64,000 nt of DNA. Source: an uncultured Lachnospiraceae bacterium. GTDB lineage: Bacteria > Bacillota > Clostridia > Lachnospirales > Lachnospiraceae. Location: contig CANQYY010000007.1 in NCBI GenBank assembly GCA_947628225.1, positions 1-64,000 on the forward strand, read 5' to 3'. The notes below the pieces were generated by a model. It did no database searches. It was not told where the DNA came from and worked only from the letters and a program-made list of their open reading frames with translations. Position numbers and translations under genes: made by a program. This document shows positions 19,712 through 27,865 of this stretch, piece after piece; within the stretch, counting starts at the first letter, position 1; the number at the start of each line of letters is the position of its first letter.

Positions 19712-20593
19712 TTAGCCCTCCTTTGAGTCAATATATATAATTAAATTTGATTTTTTCCCCTCAATATAGACAGGGAGAACATAAAAATCGCTGTCGCTGC
19801 TGATTGTAGCGTCAAAAAGAAGTTCCGGCGGCTGCATGTCGATGCTGATTTCCTGATAACTTAATTCTGCCGCATACAGGCCGTTGACGCAATTTGTAAA
19901 TTCTCCTATGGCATCCAGCGCATCTTCGTCTACGGCAGTAAAATTTTCTTTGGCATAGCCGCTGGCGAGCGCCAATATATCATCATCGTCACTGCAAAAG
20001 CCGAGGAAACCATCGTAGTCGCCGTTGGTGCGCTGACAGGCAGCGTAACGGGGGGTCAGGGAAGGGACAAACCGTCCTTTATCAATGCGGAGATAGGAAC
20101 TGATAAAACGAACGATATTACGCAAGGTCAGTCCGATCAAATCCCGGTAACGGGTATCCTCAATATCGACAAAGGCAGGAAGCAGCTGCTCAATATTGCC
20201 ATCCTGAATCGCCTCCATAACGGTATCGGAGTATTCATTATCCTTCTGATAGGAAGCCAGGCAGGCGTCAATCTCCTCCCGGCTAAGGCACTGATTTTCT
20301 TCCAGAGCCTGTACAAAAATCAAATAGGGATTTCCCTGACGGCTCAACAGGTAGTCAACATCCGATTCTGTTAAATATCCTTTCTCCACTGCTAAATCTC
20401 CAAAACGTTTATCTGACTGCATTTGTAACAGATTCAGCTCGTTGGCCTGCTGGCGGGAGAGGAGTCCTTCATTCTCTGCGATTAAACCCAGTTTTACACG
20501 GTTCTTTTTAATATATTCCATGCAGGAAGAGAATTGCTCGGTGGAAATTTTCTGGTTTTCTAATAAATAATTTCCAAAAAACTGACTAAACAT
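19712..20593 (-). CDS. CheX-type phosphatase domain protein with an N-terminal helical module
   Basis: A 293-residue protein. The last 150 or so residues match the CheX/CheC fold, including the catalytic E-x-x-N (Glu231, Asn234) and a downstream Pro in M-Q-P-P. CheX proteins dephosphorylate CheY-P. The N-terminal half (1-140) repeats a pattern of short helices, with L-(L/T)-(E/S)-x-(D/Q) turns, resembling the N-terminal domain of GspE/MshE-type ATPases, which in some proteins binds cyclic di-GMP; that link is tentative. The gene is co-transcribed with the adjacent CheY and has a recognisable promoter upstream. Confidence 0.8.
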   Translation of the reverse strand: MFSQFFGNYLLENQKISTEQFSSCMEYIKKNRVKLGLIAENEGLLSRQQANELNLLQMQSDKRFGDLAVEKGYLTESDVDYLLSRQGNPYLIFVQALEENQCLSREEIDACLASYQKDNEYSDTVMEAIQDGNIEQLLPAFVDIEDTRYRDLIGLTLRNIVRFISSYLRIDKGRFVPSLTPRYAACQRTNGDYDGFLGFCSDDDDILALASGYAKENFTAVDEDALDAIGEFTNCVNGLYAAELSYQEISIDMQPPELLFDATISSDSDFYVLPVYIEGKKSNLIIYIDSKEG

Positions 20594-20622
20594 AAAAATC
20601 TCCTTTCAATTATACTAAATTT

Positions 20623-20650
20623 ATTATACAATAGAACGCAGAAAATGCAA
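20623..20650 (-). promoter_or_regulatory. Promoter of the cheX-cheY pair
   Basis: On the minus strand, TTGCAT (20650-20645), 16-nt spacer, TATAAT (20628-20623). It lies 30 nt from the cheX-like start codon. Confidence 0.6.
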
Positions 20651-20683
20651 AGTAATTTTAAAAGTTTGAAAGGAAGTGTGAAA

Positions 20684-21787
20684 ATGGCTGGTTCGGTATT
20701 GGGTGAACGATTTAAAATCTCCACATGGGGAGAATCCCATGGAGCCGGAGTGGGAGTTGTTGTCGACGGCTGCCCGGCAGGATTGCCGTTGAAGGAAGAG
20801 GATATACAGTTTTTTTTGGACAAACGTAAGCCCGGGGAAACAAAATATGCCACGCCACGCAGGGAAGAGGATAAAGTAACGATTTTGTCCGGCGTATTTG
20901 AGGGGAAAACCACGGGGACGCCGATTTCCATGCTGGTAGAAAATACTTCCCAGAAATCAAAGGACTATTCGGAAATTGCCGGTTACTATCGTCCCGGACA
21001 TGCAGACTATACCTTTGATGCCAAATACGGGTTCCGGGATTACCGGGGAGGCGGACGTTCCTCGGGACGGGAAACCATTGGGCGTGTGGCAGCCGGGGCA
21101 GTTGCCATGAAAATACTGGAGCAGTTGGGAATCCGCATAACGGCTTATACAAAGCAAATCGGAAACCTTGTCTGCCGCGAGGAAAAGATGCAGCCGGGGA
21201 ATATTGAGAAGAGCCCGTTGAGAATGCCGGATTTGGAGCGTTCGGCGGAGGCAGAGGAATATCTGTCAAATAAAATGAAGGAACATGACTCGGCGGGGGG
21301 AGTCATTGAATGTATTATCACGGGGATGCCTGCGGGAATAGGAGAGCCGGTTTTTGGCAAGCTGGACGCTTTGCTGGCAGGGAATATGGTTTCCATCGGA
21401 GCCGTCAAGGGAGTGGAAATAGGCTCCGGCTTTGCCGCGGCGGAAAAAAGCGGTTCGGAAAATAATGATGAGTTTTATATGACTCCTGCCGGGGAAATCC
21501 ATAAACGGACAAATTCTGCCGGAGGCATTCTCGGAGGCATCAGCGATGGGGATGATATTGTGATCCGCGCCGCCTTTAAACCGACGCCGTCTATTTTCCG
21601 GCCCCAAAAGACAGTCAATAAAAAAGGAGAGGAAATCGAAGTCAGCATTAAGGGAAGGCATGACCCGGTCATTATGCCGAGAGCCGTCGTGGTAGTGGAG
21701 GCAATGGCGGCGGTGACCGTAGTGGATCTTTTGTTTGTGGGAATGAGTTCCCGGATTGATAGGATAAAGGAATTTTATATGGATTAG
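20684..21787 (+). CDS. aroC: Chorismate synthase
   Basis: A 367-residue enzyme that converts 5-enolpyruvylshikimate 3-phosphate to chorismate using reduced FMN, the last common step of aromatic amino acid synthesis. The signatures G-E-S-H-G near the start, Y-R-P-G-H-A-D-Y-T, the R-G-G-G-R-S-S-G-R-E-T segment and R-P-Q-K-T-V near the end are present. I start at the ATG that follows AAGGAAG; a longer start 39 nt upstream lacks a family match. It is divergent from the CheX gene. Confidence 0.95.
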   Translation: MAGSVLGERFKISTWGESHGAGVGVVVDGCPAGLPLKEEDIQFFLDKRKPGETKYATPRREEDKVTILSGVFEGKTTGTPISMLVENTSQKSKDYSEIAGYYRPGHADYTFDAKYGFRDYRGGGRSSGRETIGRVAAGAVAMKILEQLGIRITAYTKQIGNLVCREEKMQPGNIEKSPLRMPDLERSAEAEEYLSNKMKEHDSAGGVIECIITGMPAGIGEPVFGKLDALLAGNMVSIGAVKGVEIGSGFAAAEKSGSENNDEFYMTPAGEIHKRTNSAGGILGGISDGDDIVIRAAFKPTPSIFRPQKTVNKKGEEIEVSIKGRHDPVIMPRAVVVVEAMAAVTVVDLLFVGMSSRIDRIKEFYMD

Positions 21788-21847
21788 CGCTTCTTTCGAT
21801 TTTTGTCATATAATGTAGAAAGGAAAAAAGAGAGGCATGAGTGACAA

Positions 21848-22024
21848 ATGGAAGAAAAAGAACCACGGGATTTTTCTGCCGGGCTGGTAGTGGATGAAAC
21901 AACAATATATGAGATCGATATGGATTGTTACCGGTGCCTGCCGGAAAGAGAGCGCGAGAAATATTTTGGAAACCGGAGCGGCTCTTACCCATATAAATGG
22001 CAGGAATCTCCCTTTTGGAAATAA
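21848..22024 (+). CDS. Small hypothetical protein, 58 residues
   Basis: A short frame between aroC and a terminator. GAGAGG lies 11 bases before the ATG. The product is acidic at the start, has C-Y-R-C-L-P in the middle and ends with aromatic residues (Y-P-Y-K-W-x-x-x-P-F-W-K). No family is recognised. The terminator starts 3 nt after its stop, which supports a real gene, but evidence is modest. Confidence 0.5.
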   Translation: MEEKEPRDFSAGLVVDETTIYEIDMDCYRCLPEREREKYFGNRSGSYPYKWQESPFWK

Positions 22025-22026
22025 AA

Positions 22027-22063
22027 TTCCCTCCTGCACTGTTTCGTGCAGGAGGGAATTTTT
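22027..22063. terminator. Intrinsic terminator
   Basis: Perfect 13-bp arms TTCCCTCCTGCAC / GTGCAGGAGGGAA around a 6-nt loop, then TTTTT. It also faces the converging Cys-rich gene. Confidence 0.9.
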
Positions 22064-22085
22064 GTGAGGATATTACTCAGGTGAA

Positions 22086-22316
22086 TTAGCAGCCAAATCC
22101 GCCGTTTCCGCCACCGAAGCCATTATTGCCGCAGCAGCAGAGAATTAACAGGATCAGGATGATGCAGCTGCAATCTCCCCCGAAGCCGTTTCCGCCGCCA
22201 CAGCCATTGTTGCCGCCGCAGCAGAGCAGAAGGAGGATAATAATCCAACAGGAGGAAAGTCCTCCCTCGTTACCGGAGCATCCTCCGCCACACTGTGTTG
22301 CACTTAAATCACTCAT
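22086..22316 (-). CDS. Glycine/cysteine-rich small protein (HCB13-like)
   Basis: A 76-residue protein with 13 or so cysteines and two blocks in which a hydrophobic stretch (W-I-I-I-L-L-L-L and I-I-L-I-L-L-I-L) leads into C-C-(C)-G-N-N-G and G-G-G-N-G. This internal duplication is clear. AGGAGG lies 7 bases from the start. Proteins of this look are common in Clostridia and are named in databases after insect chorion high-cysteine proteins; the name is compositional and says nothing about role. It may be surface- or spore-associated, which is only a guess. Confidence 0.75.
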   Translation of the reverse strand: MSDLSATQCGGGCSGNEGGLSSCWIIILLLLCCGGNNGCGGGNGFGGDCSCIILILLILCCCGNNGFGGGNGGFGC

Positions 22317-22411
22317 TGTTGAGCCTCCTAATATTCATTTACAATGTTATCCTATGCAGGGCAGCTTGGGCGGTTTACACAAAAACACGAAAAAAATATG
22401 AAATATTTTAT

Positions 22412-22440
22412 TTGTATGTATGGAAAGAATATAGTATAAT
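22412..22440 (+). promoter_or_regulatory. Promoter of the GH3-like lipoprotein gene
   Basis: TTGTAT (22412-22417), 17-nt spacer, TATAAT (22435-22440). Confidence 0.65.
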
Positions 22441-22513
22441 ATATTTTGCGCAAGATGGCGTAAAAATCGTATTACAAAGAAAAAGGAGATACCGGAAGGG
22501 GTAAGAAGAACTT

Positions 22514-23767
22514 ATGAGGCGTGGTATGCGGATTGCCCTTGTGATATTGTCCGGAGTATTATTTTGTGCCTGCGGGAGGACAGCGGACAAGCAGGAGCCG
22601 GAGAAGACGACAGTTCCCGCCACATTGACGCCGGATAGTGTTTCCGACGGTGTGATTCAGGCGACGGAACGGCCGCTGCCTTCGGAAGAAGAAGCATTTT
22701 CCGCAGCAGAGAATCTGGTTCGGGAAATGACTTTGGAGGAAAAAGCGGGGCAGATGTTTCTGGTGGATATGCTGCAGCTGGACGATACCAGAACCCGGGA
22801 TGGAAATGTATACCGGGCAACAAAAAAAGGGAAACAGTCATTAAAAAAATATCATATTGGCGGAGTGTATCTTTCAGCGAATAATATAAAAAACATAAAA
22901 CAGGCAAAAAACCTTGTGGCGGATCTAAAGGAGAGTGTATCCGGCGGCGCCCTCTATGTTGCTGTGGAGGAGGAAGGCGGAGGGGAGCATTCTCTTTCGG
23001 CAAAAGTGCCGGAGCTAAAAGACACCGGATATATTACCCAGAGCGAGATGGGGAAAAATATGACCGAACAGCAGGCGTACCAGACAGGGAAAACGATTGC
23101 CGGGGAATTGGCCGGCATCGGCATCAATCTGAACCTGGCGCCCGTGTCGGATCTGGCATCAGAAATAAATCCGGAGTATGCCCTCCGCTGTTTTGGCAAA
23201 GAAACAGACAAGGTGTCTGAAATGCTGAGGGGCATTGTTCCCGGCATGAGGGAAAACGGCATTGCCGTAACCCTGAAATATTTTCCGGGCATCGGGAATG
23301 TTCCGGGAGAAACGACAGAGGAAATTTTAGAAAACAGCGATAGCCTTATGGCGCTCCGGAAAAATAATTTTTCTGTTTATTCCGAGGGGATAAAGGCGGG
23401 AGCGGACTGTGTAATGGTCAGCAATGTATCAGTCAATAAGGTCACGATGAAAAAAATCCCGGCATTTATGTCCGGCGACATCGTCACAAGCCTGTTGAGG
23501 GAAGAGATGGATTTTGACGGCATTATTATGACTCCGCCCCTGAATGATAATGTCATAAGGAATAAATACACTGCCGGTTTTGCCGTGACAGAGGCGATAA
23601 AGGCGGGATGCGATATGCTGGTGCTGCCGGGCAATCTGCCGGAGAGCTATCAGGCGGTTATCGAGGCAGTGAGGACGGGGCAGATTGATGAAAAGGTAAT
23701 TAACACAGCAGTGCGCCGGATTTTACAGAATAAGATCCTGCGGGGCATTCTTGTGTTAGAACAATAA
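22514..23767 (+). CDS. GH3-like (NagZ-related) lipoprotein lacking catalytic residues
   Basis: A 417-residue exported protein. A signal peptide ends in a lipobox-like L-F-C-A-C at residues 16-20, so it is probably a lipoprotein. Residues 60-410 follow the GH3 N-terminal TIM barrel of beta-N-acetylhexosaminidases: [10 protein letters not shown] near the start, E-E-E-G-G at 152 in place of D-Q-E-G-G, and K-Y-F-P-G-I-G at 255 in place of K-H-F-P-G-H-G. The nucleophile segment, normally M-T-D, reads M-T-P-P (Pro341). The His/Asp dyad loop is also lost. By family rules it should be inactive as a glycosidase. A sugar-binding or structural role is possible. It lies upstream of purC with a 46-nt gap. 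Confidence 0.85.
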   Translation: MRRGMRIALVILSGVLFCACGRTADKQEPEKTTVPATLTPDSVSDGVIQATERPLPSEEEAFSAAENLVREMTLEEKAGQMFLVDMLQLDDTRTRDGNVYRATKKGKQSLKKYHIGGVYLSANNIKNIKQAKNLVADLKESVSGGALYVAVEEEGGGEHSLSAKVPELKDTGYITQSEMGKNMTEQQAYQTGKTIAGELAGIGINLNLAPVSDLASEINPEYALRCFGKETDKVSEMLRGIVPGMRENGIAVTLKYFPGIGNVPGETTEEILENSDSLMALRKNNFSVYSEGIKAGADCVMVSNVSVNKVTMKKIPAFMSGDIVTSLLREEMDFDGIIMTPPLNDNVIRNKYTAGFAVTEAIKAGCDMLVLPGNLPESYQAVIEAVRTGQIDEKVINTAVRRILQNKILRGILVLEQ

Positions 23768-23813
23768 AAGAAAAGGATTCATTTCGCAGCAGCGAGGCAA
23801 GGAGGATAACAAA

Positions 23814-24527
23814 GTGGAAAAGAAAGAAATGCTCTATGAGGGAAAGGCAAAAAAGGTATACGCAACAGATGTGAAGGATGTGTATATTGTCGACTACAAA
23901 GACGATGCAACGGCGTTTAACGGCGAGAAAAAGGGAACGATCGTGGGAAAGGGCGTAATTAATAACCGAATGACTAATTTCCTGTTCCAAAAACTTGAAA
24001 AAGCAGGAGTCCCTACCCATTATATAGAGGAACTGAGCGACCGTGAAACGGCGGTGAAAAAGGTTACTATCCTACCGTTGGAAGTGATCATCCGCAATAC
24101 GGCTGCCGGAAGTTTTTCAAAGCGGCTGGGCATTGAAGAGGGAAGAAAACTTTTGTGTCCTACCCTGGAATTCAGCTACAAAGACGATGATTTGGGCGAT
24201 CCGCTGATCAATGATTATTTTGCCAAAGCAATCGGTATTGCTACGCAGGAGGATATTGATACCATAACAAAATATGCTTTTATGGTAAATGATTTTCTCA
24301 AGGGATTTTTTGAGGAATGCGGGATTGAGCTGATTGATTTTAAAATTGAATTTGGAAAGACCGATGACGGCACTATTATCCTTGCCGATGAAATTTCGCC
24401 GGATACCTGCCGTTTCTGGGATATAAAAACAAGAGAGAAACTGGACAAAGACCGCTTCCGCCGCGACCTTGGCGGCGTAGAAGACGCTTACAATGAAGTA
24501 GCAAAAAGAATCGGACTTACCCGCTAG
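23814..24527 (+). CDS. purC: SAICAR synthetase
   Basis: A 237-residue ATP-dependent ligase joining CAIR and aspartate in purine synthesis. The start Y-E-G-K-A-K-K-V-Y, the segment [12 protein letters not shown] and the motif [15 protein letters not shown] are all typical. GTG start 7 bases after AAGGAGG. purF follows after 17 nt, so the two are one operon. Confidence 0.96.
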   Translation: MEKKEMLYEGKAKKVYATDVKDVYIVDYKDDATAFNGEKKGTIVGKGVINNRMTNFLFQKLEKAGVPTHYIEELSDRETAVKKVTILPLEVIIRNTAAGSFSKRLGIEEGRKLLCPTLEFSYKDDDLGDPLINDYFAKAIGIATQEDIDTITKYAFMVNDFLKGFFEECGIELIDFKIEFGKTDDGTIILADEISPDTCRFWDIKTREKLDKDRFRRDLGGVEDAYNEVAKRIGLTR

Positions 24528-24544
24528 GAGAGAAAGGAATAAGA

Positions 24545-25978
24545 ATGGATTCAAACATAAGCGAATTTTGTTCTGACGGCCTGCATGAGGAGTGCGGCGT
24601 ATTTGGAATATATGATTTAGACGGCGGCGATGTGGCATCCACAATATATTACGGCTTGTTTGCCCTGCAGCACAGAGGACAGGAGAGCTGCGGCATTGCC
24701 GTCAGTGACACAGAAGGGCCAAGAAAGGTGCTTGCCTCTAAGGGGATGGGGCTGGTAAATGAGGTTTTTGATGCCGAGAAACTCGAAAAATTAAAGGGAA
24801 ATATCGGCGTGGGGCATGTCCGCTATTCTACGGCGGGAGCCAGTAATACGGAGAATATTCAGCCGCTGGTACTGAATTACGTCAAGGGAACGTTGATGTT
24901 AGCCCATAACGGGAATCTGGTAAACGCCCCGGAGCTTCGGAAAGAACTGGAACATACGGGCGCTATTTTCCAGACGACCATCGACACAGAGGTTATCGCT
25001 TACCATATTGCCAGGGAAAGGCTGCAGGCAAAAACCGTGGAGCAGGCGGTTAAAAATGCCATGAAAAAGCTGAAGGGAGCTTATTCCCTTGTGATTTCCA
25101 GCCCGCGAAAGCTTATTGGCGCCAGAGATCCGTTTGGTTTCCGGCCTTTAGTGATTGGGAAAAGAGATAACTGCTATCTGCTTGCCAGTGAAACCTGCGC
25201 GCTGGACGCCGTAGGAGCAGAATTTATCCGGGATGTAAAACCGGGAGAGATCGTCATGCTGGATAAAAACGGTATTGTTTCCGATGAAAGCCTTTGCACG
25301 GTAAAGCCGGCAAGGTGCATCTTTGAATATATTTATTTTGCCAGACCGGATAGCTATGTAGACGGCGTCAGCGTCTACAACTCCCGCATTATGGCGGGGA
25401 AAATTCTGGCGCAGATGCATCCCGCCAGCGCGGATATTGTAGTGGGGGTGCCGGATTCCGGTAATGCTGCCGCCATGGGCTTTGCCTTACAGGCGGGGAT
25501 TCCCTACGGAACCGCCTTTGTGAAAAACAGCTATGTGGGGCGAACTTTTATTAAGCCCAAGCAATCGGCAAGGGAATCCAGTGTACAGATCAAATTAAAT
25601 GTACTTCGGGAAGTTGTCAAAGGAAAGCGCGTCGTCATGGTGGACGACTCAATTGTCCGGGGGACAACCAGCGGGCGGATTGTAAAAATGCTGAAGGATG
25701 CCGGCGCCAGTGAGGTACATGTGAGGATCAGTTCCCCGCCCTTTTTATATCCCTGTTATTTCGGGACGGATGTGCCGAGCTGTGATCAGTTGATTGCCCA
25801 CAACAATACCGTGGAGCAGATTTGTAAATTGATTGGGGCGGATTCCCTGGGGTATCTGGATGGCGAACGCCTGCCGGAGCTGATAGAGGGGGACGACGGT
25901 TACTGCGATGCCTGTTTTTCCGGAAATTATCCGGTAAAGCCGCCGAAAGAGGACATCCGGGGAGAATACGAAAAGTAA
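24545..25978 (+). CDS. purF: Amidophosphoribosyltransferase
   Basis: A 477-residue enzyme catalysing the first committed step of purine synthesis, PRPP plus glutamine to phosphoribosylamine. A short propeptide precedes Cys17 (E-E-C-G-V-F-G), the Ntn nucleophile of the glutaminase domain. The C-terminal phosphoribosyltransferase domain has the PRPP loop V-V-M-V-D-D-S-I-V-R-G-T-T. C-D-A-C-F-S-G-N-Y-P near the end matches the iron-sulphur-containing Bacillus-type enzyme. Start preceded by GAGAAAGG. Confidence 0.96.
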   Translation: MDSNISEFCSDGLHEECGVFGIYDLDGGDVASTIYYGLFALQHRGQESCGIAVSDTEGPRKVLASKGMGLVNEVFDAEKLEKLKGNIGVGHVRYSTAGASNTENIQPLVLNYVKGTLMLAHNGNLVNAPELRKELEHTGAIFQTTIDTEVIAYHIARERLQAKTVEQAVKNAMKKLKGAYSLVISSPRKLIGARDPFGFRPLVIGKRDNCYLLASETCALDAVGAEFIRDVKPGEIVMLDKNGIVSDESLCTVKPARCIFEYIYFARPDSYVDGVSVYNSRIMAGKILAQMHPASADIVVGVPDSGNAAAMGFALQAGIPYGTAFVKNSYVGRTFIKPKQSARESSVQIKLNVLREVVKGKRVVMVDDSIVRGTTSGRIVKMLKDAGASEVHVRISSPPFLYPCYFGTDVPSCDQLIAHNNTVEQICKLIGADSLGYLDGERLPELIEGDDGYCDACFSGNYPVKPPKEDIRGEYEK

Positions 25979-26005
25979 CGGCAAAGAAAAACTCGTTTGC
26001 CATGG

Positions 26006-26097
26006 CTATTTGCGCCGGAGCGCCGCAAATAGTCTGGACGGCAGATGAGAAATTGCGCTGGCAGATTTCTCATTATCCCGTCGCATAGACGCTCCGG
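26006..26097 (+). ncRNA. Structured purF-purB intercistronic element
   Basis: Hairpin 1: CTATTTGCG / CGCAAATAG (26006-26014, 26024-26032). Hairpin 2: ATGAGAAAT / ATTTCTCAT (26045-26053, 26065-26073), enclosed by GACGG/CCGTC and GTCT/AGAC pairs. CCGGAGCG in the first hairpin's loop side (26015-26022) is exactly complementary to CGCTCCGG (26090-26097), just before the purB ribosome binding site. It could be a regulatory RNA or a dispersed palindromic repeat; it does not look like a purine riboswitch. Confidence 0.55.
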
Positions 26098-26110
26098 AAT
26101 GGAGAGGAAT

Positions 26111-27565
26111 ATGAATACAGATAATTATATAAGTCCGTTATCGGAGAGATATGCAAGTAAGGAGATGCAGTTTCTTTTTTCACCGGATATGAAATTCCGG
26201 ACATGGAGAAAATTATGGATTGCGCTGGCAGAAACCGAGCAGGAGCTGGGCTTAAAGGATGCGGACGGCAATCCCCGCATAACGGAGGAACAGATTGCGG
26301 AGTTAAAAGCCCATGCGGAGGATATTAATTATGATGTGGCAAAGGCGAGGGAAAAAGAGGTGCGCCATGATGTAATGAGCCATGTATATGCGTACGGGCA
26401 GCAGTGCCCAAAGGCCGCCGGCATTATTCATCTCGGGGCTACCTCGTGCTATGTAGGCGATAATACCGATATTATAATTATGACGGAGGCATTAAAGCTG
26501 GTTAAGAGCAAGGTAGTTAATATTTTAAATACATTGGCGGAGTTTGCGATGAAATATAAGGATCTGCCTACGCTTGCTTTTACTCATTTTCAGCCTGCGC
26601 AGCCTACCACAGTGGGGAAGCGCGCTACGCTCTGGATGCAGGAACTGGTTATGGATTTAGAGGATCTGGATCATATCCTTTCCCATATGAAGCTGCTTGG
26701 CTCCAAGGGAACCACAGGAACCCAGGCAAGTTTTCTGGAATTATTTGACGGAGATGAATCAAAGTGTAAAGAGGCGGATAGGCGGATTGCCGAAAAAATG
26801 GGATTTGAAGCCTGTTTCCCGGTATCGGGCCAGACGTATTCCCGAAAGATGGATACCCGGGTATGCAATGTGCTTGCGGGCATTGCCGCCACTGCCCACA
26901 AATTTTCCAATGACATCCGTCTGCTCCAGCATTTAAAAGAAGTGGAGGAACCTTTTGAAAAGAGCCAGATAGGTTCTTCTGCCATGGCATACAAGAGAAA
27001 TCCGATGCGGAGCGAGCGGATTGCCTCGCTCTCCCGCTATGTGATAGCGGACGCATTAAATCCGGCGATTACTTCTGCGACGCAGTGGTTTGAGAGAACG
27101 CTGGATGATTCCGCCAACAAACGTCTGAGTGTAGCGGGAGCTTTCCTTGCGACGGACGGCATTTTGGATTTATTCCTGAATGTGGCAGACGGACTGGTGG
27201 TATACGACAAGGTAATAAATAAACGGCTGATGTCAGAACTTCCCTTTATGGCAACGGAAAATATTATGATGGATGCGGTAAAAGCCGGAGGCGACCGCCA
27301 ACAGCTGCATGAAAAGATCCGCGAACTGTCCATGGAAGCGGGAAGGAATGTTAAGGAGAAAGGGCTGGATAATAATTTACTGGAATTGATCGCCAATGAC
27401 GAGGCGTTCCCGATGACGCTGGAGGAATTGAAAAAGGCAATGGATCCGAAACGGTATGTGGGACGCGCGCCAAGCCAGGTAAAAGAGTTTATAGACGAAG
27501 TAATTCAGCCGATTCTCGTGGAAAACAAAGAAATGCTTGGCATGAAGGCAGAAATCAACTGTTAA
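26111..27565 (+). CDS. purB: Adenylosuccinate lyase
   Basis: A 484-residue fumarase-superfamily enzyme acting twice in purine synthesis, on SAICAR and on adenylosuccinate. The superfamily signature S-S-A-M-A-Y-K-R-N-P-M-R-S-E is intact, as are T-S-C-Y-V-G-D-N-T-D and Q-P-A-Q-P-T-T-V-G-K-R. I start at the ATG 5 bases after GGAGAGG; the frame extends 66 nt upstream into the structured intercistronic element but without family similarity. The length is on the long side but normal for the clostridial type. Confidence 0.95.
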   Translation: MNTDNYISPLSERYASKEMQFLFSPDMKFRTWRKLWIALAETEQELGLKDADGNPRITEEQIAELKAHAEDINYDVAKAREKEVRHDVMSHVYAYGQQCPKAAGIIHLGATSCYVGDNTDIIIMTEALKLVKSKVVNILNTLAEFAMKYKDLPTLAFTHFQPAQPTTVGKRATLWMQELVMDLEDLDHILSHMKLLGSKGTTGTQASFLELFDGDESKCKEADRRIAEKMGFEACFPVSGQTYSRKMDTRVCNVLAGIAATAHKFSNDIRLLQHLKEVEEPFEKSQIGSSAMAYKRNPMRSERIASLSRYVIADALNPAITSATQWFERTLDDSANKRLSVAGAFLATDGILDLFLNVADGLVVYDKVINKRLMSELPFMATENIMMDAVKAGGDRQQLHEKIRELSMEAGRNVKEKGLDNNLLELIANDEAFPMTLEELKKAMDPKRYVGRAPSQVKEFIDEVIQPILVENKEMLGMKAEINC

Positions 27566-27615
27566 GGATCCGTCGCAGACGACGGAATAAAAAAGATAAG
27601 TCAGGAGGTTTTCAA

Positions 27616-27813
27616 ATGTCATTATTAAATAAGGATAAGCTGATGAACGGCTTTGGAAAGGCAGTGGACGCAGTAAACAACGCGGCGGATAAAGCCGGAC
27701 GTTATGCAAAGGAAAAGGAATTGGACAAGAAGATAGACAATATGGCACATTCTCTGGAAGAAGGGGTAAAGGATATTGGAAAAAGCTTTCAGGATACATT
27801 TTGCGGTAAGTAA
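27616..27813 (+). CDS. Small helical hypothetical protein, 65 residues
   Basis: Begins 7 bases after AGGAGG, so translation is well supported. The product is charged and amphipathic, mostly Lys/Asp/Ala, predicted all-helical (residues 5-60), with one Cys near the end and no signal peptide. No family is recognised. It stands between purB and the alpha-galactosidase gene. Confidence 0.7.
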   Translation: MSLLNKDKLMNGFGKAVDAVNNAADKAGRYAKEKELDKKIDNMAHSLEEGVKDIGKSFQDTFCGK

Positions 27814-27865
27814 GGCGCCGTCTGCATGGGCGAATGGAAAAGACCGTATGTGAAGGGAGAAGAAA

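Noticed and set aside
25979..26110. Purine riboswitch between purF and purB
   Set aside because: The three-way junction and conserved loop-loop core of that riboswitch are not seen.
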